A DNA stretch of 64,000 nt from Glomus cerebriforme (Eukaryota > Glomeromycota > Glomeromycetes > Glomerales > Glomeraceae). A model generated the notes under the pieces. It was not told where the DNA came from. It saw only the letters and a list, made by a program, of their open reading frames with translations, and made no database searches. The translations under genes and the position numbers were made by a program. This document shows positions 57,681 to 64,000 of this stretch, piece by piece; positions within the stretch are counted from its first letter, which is position 1, and the number at the start of each line of letters is the position of its first letter. The DNA lies in contig QKYT01000113.1 in the NCBI GenBank assembly GCA_003550305.1, positions 163,300 through 227,299 on the forward strand. The letters run 5' to 3'.

Positions 57681-59992
57681 ATGCGCGACAACAGCGAAGT
57701 ACATAAATATTTCGAGCGAAAGGCTAGTGATTGGAACATTCGGGGGTTCTTGGACGAGTGCGAGGAGAAGCATTTCAAACGAAAGATTGAAGTTTATTGT
57801 TTATCACTCGAAAACATTATTAAACGGAATCAGAAACATGATAAAGCCCAGCTTTTACTAGATCGATATAAAGAGGAAAGTATGATAGTTTTAGTGTAGG
57901 GTGGCGTGATAGGGGATCTGCGAGACTTCTATCATTCAAATCTGTGAGACGAGCCACAAAGCCAGTGTGGGGCATAGAGCAAACTGCGAGTTTCTCTGTG
58001 TTCAAATCTGTGAGATGACCTAGACTGGCACCACCGGTGCACCAAATAAACTGCGAGTTACATTTGATGTTAAGTCTGCGAGACAACCGGTGGACATTAT
58101 GAAGTTATTTGTCAAAGTTATTATTAACATTCCAATTATCTTTCTCTTAAGGAAGGAAACCTGATTACAGAGAAGAAGAGAATGGAGGAAGGAGCGTAAA
58201 TCTAAAGAAACTGGCGAACCTTCGTTTCACTTCCACCAACCGAAATTTTTGGGAAATACCATTAATGGAACTAGCAATAACGGAACTTTCGATGCCCATT
58301 TATAGAAGGGATCCAAAAAAAGAAAAAAAGATCAGGATGAGGAAGAAGAAAACGAAGGGTAGGATCTTTAATGGTCATGTAGCTTCTTAGTTTCTTATTA
58401 ATTCTTTTTTCTTCGTCACTCAAGATTGATCAGAAAGATCTCAATATTGATGACTCAGCCACAATTTATGATAAGTTGATAGAGGGAATTAAAACCGCGC
58501 GAGAAGATAAAATGGCCTGTTTGATGAAGTAAGTATCAACTAGTCGTTTTGCATCTTTTGAGTTCTCCACTAACATGCATGTTAATTATAGCCCACTGTG
58601 TTGGGGTGTTGTTGATCTTAGAGCAGAGAACGTCTCTCCGTGCCCAAACCATCCTCGTGCTAAAGAATTCCTATCAGATACAGATGTTCAAAGACTCCAG
58701 CAAATAATTATTGAAATTGTAAACAACAAGGAATCGCAATTGAACCCATCCGCTCTGGCACTGCTGGAGGCGCTTCAATTCAGAACCTTCAGTCTCAAAA
58801 AACTCATTAAGGAAAAGAGGGCTCGAGGAATTTGGTATTTGTTCCTTGCTCGGTATTAACCAGCAATGTGAAAATATATGACAAAGATACACAGTATATC
58901 GGAGAATGTATGGATGCTTTGTAAGTTCTTAATAATAATCTTTAATTATTCTTGTCAGCATTCTTTTTCATTGAACCATAACGTTATCATTTTAGTAATG
59001 GTTGGGTGCATATATACGGTGGCACAACTCATATAGAAAGAACAGTCGACATGCACCTTATTGGTCCATTCTCGAAAGCGCCTGATGTAAAATATATATA
59101 GTAAGAATCAGTATTCCTTGTTAATTATGTTTTACCAAGTTAATTAATAATCCTTTATAGTGGAAAAAGTCATTCGGATGCGGATGCCGGATAGAGACGA
59201 AAAATCTTCCCGATCACAATCAGGACAAACTGGAAAGCCGTGTGATTTTATCTTCTGTGTAAGTTTTGTTTTAATTGACATTGTGTGCAAATGCCGTTAT
59301 ATAAACCGATAGTAAAATTTGTAGGGAAATGGGGACGAGATTGGCATTGGTGAGAACACCGGGCCCATGCATAAAGATCACTATAAAAAAAGCGTTACCG
59401 ACTTTGTAGATGTTATCAAGGTTGCTCGATCACAACACATTAATTTCCAGACAAAATGCATAGAAAAGTGTGGCTGTAATCCTCTCCCATCAGATATTGA
59501 GAACGCGTTGAAATCTATACTAATTCCCTTCTTCCAAGTGATTGGAATGAAAATCCGGTTCTATATTTTAATCCAAATTAATGGTGATTTGTACGGTATG
59601 TGGGAATGGTCCTCTCAAGACTTACCAAAGAAAGACGATGACATTATCACTGCGGTGTTTTTATGTAAAAAGTTTCTAATTCATCGAGTAAGCGATTTTT
59701 TTTCCTGTTTTTTTTTATATTGGATTTCTTCACTTCTGACTGACATTTTTATAGAACCTTCATAACAGAACTGCTAGAATAAATCAAACAGCCATTAGAA
59801 ATTCGCAAATTTTTAGAGAAAATGTAGAAAATACGAAAGTTGTTCGACATGTTAAGAAATCCATCAAATTGAGTCATATAACGACTCCTAAAGCAAAAAG
59901 AGGGTAATTATCACTTAATATATCTTTGATTTTTGAAACCTTTTATATATAATCACGTATGATTTTTTTCTTGCAGTTCTTCCAAAAAATGA
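57681..59992 (+). pseudogene. nine-exon gene of unknown function, at least three frame lesions
   Basis: Exons by splice sites: 57681-57879, from 58152 to about 58358, 58425-58528, 58592-58920, 58996-59100, 59161-59256, 59325-59687, 59755-59903 and 59977-59992. Exon 1 reads ERKASDWNIRGFLDECEEKH. Exon 5 reads WVHIYGGTTHIERTVDMHLI, exon 7 DFVDVIKVARSQHINFQTKC and YGMWEWSSQDLPKKDDDII, exon 9 GSSKK then stop. Lesions: a one-base change in the A tract at about 58313-58328 that moves exon 2 off its acidic frame; a shift in exon 4 at about 58795-58830 (RNLVFVPCSVLT continues in another frame); and a TAG at 59193-59195 in exon 6 with the frame resuming one base later. I recall this as a multicopy family of Rhizophagus without known function; the basic/acidic tract and charged ends suggest a nuclear protein. 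Homopolymer lesions could be sequencing errors. Confidence 0.75.
57918..58095. repeat. intronic minisatellite, unit 66-67 bp
   Basis: CTGCGAG...TCAAATCTGTGAGA units start at 57918, 57984 and 58051 (the last partial). They lie in intron 1 of the nine-exon gene and are G+C-rich for this region. Confidence 0.8.
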
Positions 59993-60234
59993 TTACCACA
60001 CGTGATATGGCTATAGCATTTAACCGATTTCTTTTTGTTCAGACCACTGAATGATATTACGCTATATAAAATTTAACCCTTAGCATTGCAAATATATTAT
60101 GTATAAATAAATGCGCCTAATTTTAATAAAATCTTATTAGTAATCCAATAAGTTTTCGCTTTGTCAAGCTTTAATTTATATGCTATATGCATGTTATTAC
60201 GTTGGAATAATGAGTCATCATTTAAAGTTTTGAG

Positions 60235-60700
60235 CTATTCAATGAGACCCAATTCTCGAAGATGCCCTGGAATAACTACATATGGGTCTTCGTAATACCA
60301 AACATACCTTAGTGCAATCCAGTTATTTTCGCATAATTCGTTCTTGAGTTGATCCCGTGCTTGCTGTTTGATGAAATTATTCGGGTCTCCTCTATGAAAG
60401 AATTCATGATATTTTTCATGTTGTACGCCTTGTACTTCGATAGCAAAACCATATTCATAATAGGGAATATCGAGTTATAGTCCATTTGGATGTTCTTGTG
60501 TCTTTAACCAAGATATTTTGTTAAAATTTCACGACATAATTTTTCTCTTTTATATTTAGGGCAGAATGGACACCAAGTTCCTTATTGAATACTGTTAGGA
60601 ATAGCTTCCCATCAATGTTTATTTTCACAAATCCATTCTAATTTTGTTTGCAAATCGTAATATTGATCTGAAAGGCAATCTTCATTTTTTATTTGCGCGA
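60235..60700 (-). pseudogene. zinc-ribbon/endonuclease-like protein relic
   Basis: On the minus strand the last part reads YGFAIEVQGVQHEKYHEFFH, then GDPNNFIKQQARDQLKNELC and ends PYVVIPGHLRELGLIE at a TAG (60235-60237). Upstream are WCPFCPKYKREKLCREI, a Cys-x2-Cys ribbon, and a deletion with frameshift after TKYLG. TAA codons interrupt it at 60475-60477 and just before GTWCPFC. The AIEVQG-x-QH segment resembles the catalytic core of PD-(D/E)XK-type nuclease folds attached to treble-clef repeats; this family is abundant in arbuscular mycorrhizal fungi. This copy is dead. The 5' repeats are missing. Between 59993 and 60235 there is only A+T-rich spacer. Confidence 0.75.
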
Positions 60701-60886
60701 GTTTATGCATATCCTCAATAAATAATTCCAAATACTAACAATAATTTCGGCGATAAATATTTAAATGAAATTACGCAGTAAAAAAAAATTAGAGCGTGTT
60801 CTAACAGATTATTTATTTTTTTTTTAAATACACTTTTATCAATTTCGCCGATTTTATTATTATATTATTTTGAAAAAAAGACTATA

Positions 60887-61280
60887 CAGTCTACTCGCTT
60901 TATAACGAATTTTGATTTAACGAATTTCTTAATATAGCGAACCTTCAGTGTTGTACCGAATTTAACAATGAAAAAAATCTTGTTATACCGAAGATTACTA
61001 ATAAAATGCTGTATACCGTTTAACGAAGTAAACCTAGAAAGTGTACATATAAAATATATATAAAATGGCTCTTATTATAACGAATTTTCCTTCATAACGA
61101 ATTTTTTTTAATATTATAACGAAAATATTTTATATATAATAATACAAATGTTATGTAATTTACCATAATATACCAACTTTTCCCAAGTTATACTAGATTT
61201 TCACATTACATTAACGAATTTTCTTATAACGAAGGTCTGATTGGCTAAACCACCAACTTCGTTATAAAGCGAGTAGACTG
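60887..61280. mobile_element. pogo-like MITE, 23-bp perfect inverted ends
   Basis: CAGTCTACTCGCTTTATAAC plus GAA at 60887-60909 is exactly mirrored at 61258-61280, and both sides are flanked by TA. 394 bases, no coding capacity. The word TTATAACGAA recurs at least four times inside near the ends. Perfect ends suggest recent movement. Confidence 0.85.
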
Positions 61281-61838
61281 TAATGTGAATATGACATTCA
61301 ACATTGCCTTTTTCAACAAAAAAATTTTAAACAAAAGTTGAGGCAAAAAATTCAGCTTTATTTCAGCTATCCCGTGACTAGTCCATGACACATGATTATA
61401 TGGGCAACTTTTTAAGGATAGACAAAAGTCAATTTGTTTCTATGAACTATCAAATATTAAATTCAATATTTTGAATCTCAATTTAATTTCGAACAAATAC
61501 TGTAAAACGTATTCATATTTAAGTTTAAAATTCAGAAATTTTGGTAATCGTAATTCGACATTTAAATCTTGTTTAACAGAAAGTATTAGGAATTTGAGAT
61601 CATCATAAGAGAGAAAAAAAGCAGGGGGATTATAAGTTGCTAGGGAAGTTAGGAATTATCAAAGTAATGTCAAGCTATCAATTTCTTATTGTTATTTTAT
61701 TTTTATTTCTTTAATAGTTTTGGCATTAGCATTGAAATCATTATTAGGTTGAAGAGAGATTTTCTCATACTGAGATCTATTTGTCACGTACCATGATGTA
61801 TTAAATTTACTTAACCGAACTAATCACGTGATTATTTG
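61281..61838. other. intergenic, no gene seen
   Basis: A+T-rich; 3' flank of the CRN relic on the minus strand. Confidence 0.4.
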
Positions 61839-63706
61839 CTAATTGAAATATTCTGTCATGATCATGTTTTTCATGATACAGATAATAAGCTTTTTATTAC
61901 TACCGCTTCTCTTCCATTTCACAACTATTTCTCTAAGCTCAGCATCCTTAGCTTCAAGCTTGGTGGTACATTGCCTCAATAATTCAAGCTTGGATGATAT
62001 GATTTATAAAAATTTTATACACTTTGCTTTATTAATACAGAAAAATAAATGCAAATTGCTTTTTTCTAAGCTACATGATTTTTCACTGCTAGCTCCACCC
62101 TTTCATTTAATAACCCAATAATAACTCTAATCTCCATCACCCGCTTCATTATCACAGAACAAATTAAAACTCTTATTGTATCCTTTACAGCTTAATTTTC
62201 AAAACATATTGAAAAATGTGATCATTAATGCAATCTGGTATGATCTGGGCTTCATTATCTTCAGAGGTAACGATTTTTTTGCTTTTTATAATCTTCATAT
62301 AGATGTTCTGGTACGACAAAATAATAATATATTTGATCCGTTGAAGTTAATTTTTATTGTCATTTTTGACTGGGAGATTTACATCGATATGAATGATCAT
62401 GTGACTAAGTTTAGATCTTTTTATGCAATCTTCACCGATATAATTAAAAATATTCATATCATAATCCTTAATTATGTCATTAAGTTTTTTTTTGGTAATT
62501 TTCATCATTACCCTTTCCAAGATATATCGAGGGATTCCTTCCCACTTTGAAAATAAATCCTTAGCTAATTCCAGGGGTACTCTATCTGTGTAGAGTTTTT
62601 TCCTGCAATTTTTGATCTCCTTCCAGCTCCATGTTGGCATATACCATATTTTAACTACCCCGCTATACTCATCAAAATGTGCATAGTGTTCCCTCTTAGG
62701 TGAACAGATTAGAATTGTTTTAGCATTAACATTCTTAGGTTTCTTGCTGTCTACAATATACTGTACCAAACGGCTTTGTTGTTCAGATATGTATTTATGC
62801 TAATGCTGTTACTAGTAAAGGCTCCTTTTTCTCCTTTAAAGACGATCAGATTATTTTCAATATGGTTGTCATACAACAGCCGCATCTTGTAATGCAAGTT
62901 TATAATGTAAATAATATCCAAAAAAGGGTTTTCCAATTCCCGGATTTCCAGTTATGTGCAGTTTGTATATTGACTCATCAAAGACAAGGCTTAGCAAATC
63001 GTGATAACATTTACAGATTTTCAGAGCAGAAGCTTTTTGCTCTTTTCCCAGAAATCGGGTAGAGTTAGACAGTCTAAGATAATTTGTATGAGATGCGTTC
63101 TTTAAAGATTGCCAAAATTTATTCAATTCTTCCTCATTTGTACCATTGGGGTGCAAGGAACGAAATAACAGAGAGTATGACATCACGCCGGTGAGAATGA
63201 AAATGGTATGATAATGCGAATGTGTTTTTTAGCGGGTTTGATGATAAGAAGCAGGAAAGGAGAGCACAAGATTAAGTAAGTATAGATAAAAAAATGAAGA
63301 AATTTCTTGTTCAAGAGGTAAAACATGGGAGACACTTACCAGTGGCAAAGATTACGATGATCTGGATGTTCTCTGTGTTAACTTCTTGAAAATAATGCTT
63401 AAAATAGCAGATAGGAATCAACTCCTCGCCACCAAAATTATCTTTAATTTGTTCTTCAATAACATCTTTGAGCTTGGCTATATCATTGAAAGCGATGTTA
63501 ACCTTTCAAATGTTAATATGACCAGAATTAAAGTCTCCAAACGTGTCTTTTTTCTTGTTCCAAATAAGATACTTGAGGACATCAATTTTTAGAACATCAT
63601 AGTTGACTTGAGCAGTGCCAATAGGGTTGATATCACAAACGTTAACCAAAAAAGTATTTCTTAAAGAATAATCTCCTAAGAGTATACAATTTATTGTCAT
63701 TAACAT
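61839..63706 (-). pseudogene. Crinkler (CRN)-type effector locus, decayed
   Basis: Minus strand. Segment 1 (63706-63340) starts MLMTINCILLGDYSLRN and resembles the ubiquitin-like CRN N-terminal domain; the hallmark region is broken by TGA at 63506-63508, after which the frame runs on (KVNIAFNDIAKLKDVIEE) to a GT donor. Segment 2 from 63183 (MSYSLLFRSLHPNGTNEEEL) carries a Walker-A-like GNPGIGKPFFGYYL; the residue after Lys is Pro. Frames then shift near 62870 and near 62765. The segment with KTILICSPKREHYAHF, MPTWSWKEI and DIFNYIGE-like FNYIGEDCIK follows. TAA occurs at 62347-62349, and the same frame continues beyond it. A coiled-coil remnant (TTKLEAKDAELREIVVKW) ends at 61839. No clear splice acceptor is visible just before segment 2. 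CRN proteins are effectors first known in oomycetes and also present in mycorrhizal fungi. This copy is not expected to give a full-length product. Plus-strand frames over it are shadows. Confidence 0.8.
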
Positions 63707-63801
63707 TTTGGATACGATACTGTAAAGTGATAAAATGAATTTTTTAGAGAAAATATTTTTTTAGAGAAAGAGAATTTGAGAAAACCTGAAAAAGTTTGAG
63801 G

Positions 63802-63811
63802 GTATATATAC
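63802..63811 (-). promoter_or_regulatory. TATA box of the CRN locus
   Basis: The palindromic GGTATATATACC lies about 95-105 bases upstream of the ATG at 63706. It suggests the promoter core survives although the coding part is decayed. The rest of 63707-64000 is A+T-rich with no gene. Confidence 0.4.
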
Positions 63812-64000
63812 CTTTCTAAATACATCATGACTAATTAAAACTATTGATAAACTCTCAGTGGCTTATTATGATGGAATTCAAAAAAATTAATAAGCATAGT
63901 AAAAAAAAAATAATTTCTTTTATGTTTAGACTTTTGTTGATGGATCCTATGATTAGATCTAAATTTAGTCTGGTCCAAATATCATTTTTAAGTATTTCTG

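Noticed and set aside
61843..62550. Plus-strand frames of 92 and 124 codons, hydrophobic
   Set aside because: They lie opposite the decayed CRN locus; the minus strand gives family-like sequence and the plus frames look like antisense translation.

Overview
The window looks like nuclear DNA of an arbuscular mycorrhizal fungus, most likely Rhizophagus (R. irregularis or a close relative). Evidence: very A+T-rich DNA, many short GT-AG introns, a Crinkler-type (CRN) locus, a tyrosine-kinase-like kinase with Cys-rich repeats of the kind expanded in Glomeromycotina, a zinc-ribbon/endonuclease-like relic with the conserved end GHLRELGLIE, and many small inverted-repeat elements. Genus and species are inferred from family resemblance recalled from knowledge; no search was run. 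No rRNA, tRNA or CRISPR was seen.

Layout. 1.3-2.1 kb: a three-exon gene for a small secreted, probably GPI-anchored protein. 3.6-8.5 kb: coding-like debris, a tandem duplication and two MITEs. 10.2-28.0 kb: the main feature, a cluster of six vacuolar-type Ca2+/H+ exchanger (CAX/VCX) paralogues in order A(-), B(-), C(+, one-base frameshift), D(+), E(+), F(-), plus two exon relics. All six share the same six-exon structure. A and F keep canonical GNAVELI and GNAAEH motifs; B, C, D and E are altered in one or both ion-binding repeats; E looks like an A-like/D-like chimera with an intron identical to that of A. 32.3-36.2 kb: a kinase gene with a duplicated Cys-rich N-terminal module and duplicated 3' exons; a decayed kinase fragment lies near 37.6 kb.

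39.5-39.9 kb: a small basic-tailed protein downstream of a CRE-like palindrome. 46.1-52.6 kb: three members of an unrecognised Q/N/P-rich family sharing a C-terminal motif (F-S-x-E-[VI]-[PH]-G-[YF]), the middle one frameshifted, with a pogo/Tigger-like element containing a 410-base assembly gap between the first two. 54-55 kb: a degenerate tandem array. 56.8-57.3 kb: a small unknown protein. 57.7-60.0 kb: a nine-exon gene carrying at least three frame lesions. 60.2-60.7 kb: an endonuclease-like relic. 60.9-61.3 kb: a sharp pogo-like MITE. 61.8-63.7 kb: a decayed CRN locus on the minus strand.

Themes: local duplication, gene conversion and decay of multicopy families in an A+T-rich, MITE-filled background. 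Exon limits were set by eye from GT-AG sites, reading frame and agreement between paralogues; single-base indels could be assembly errors.
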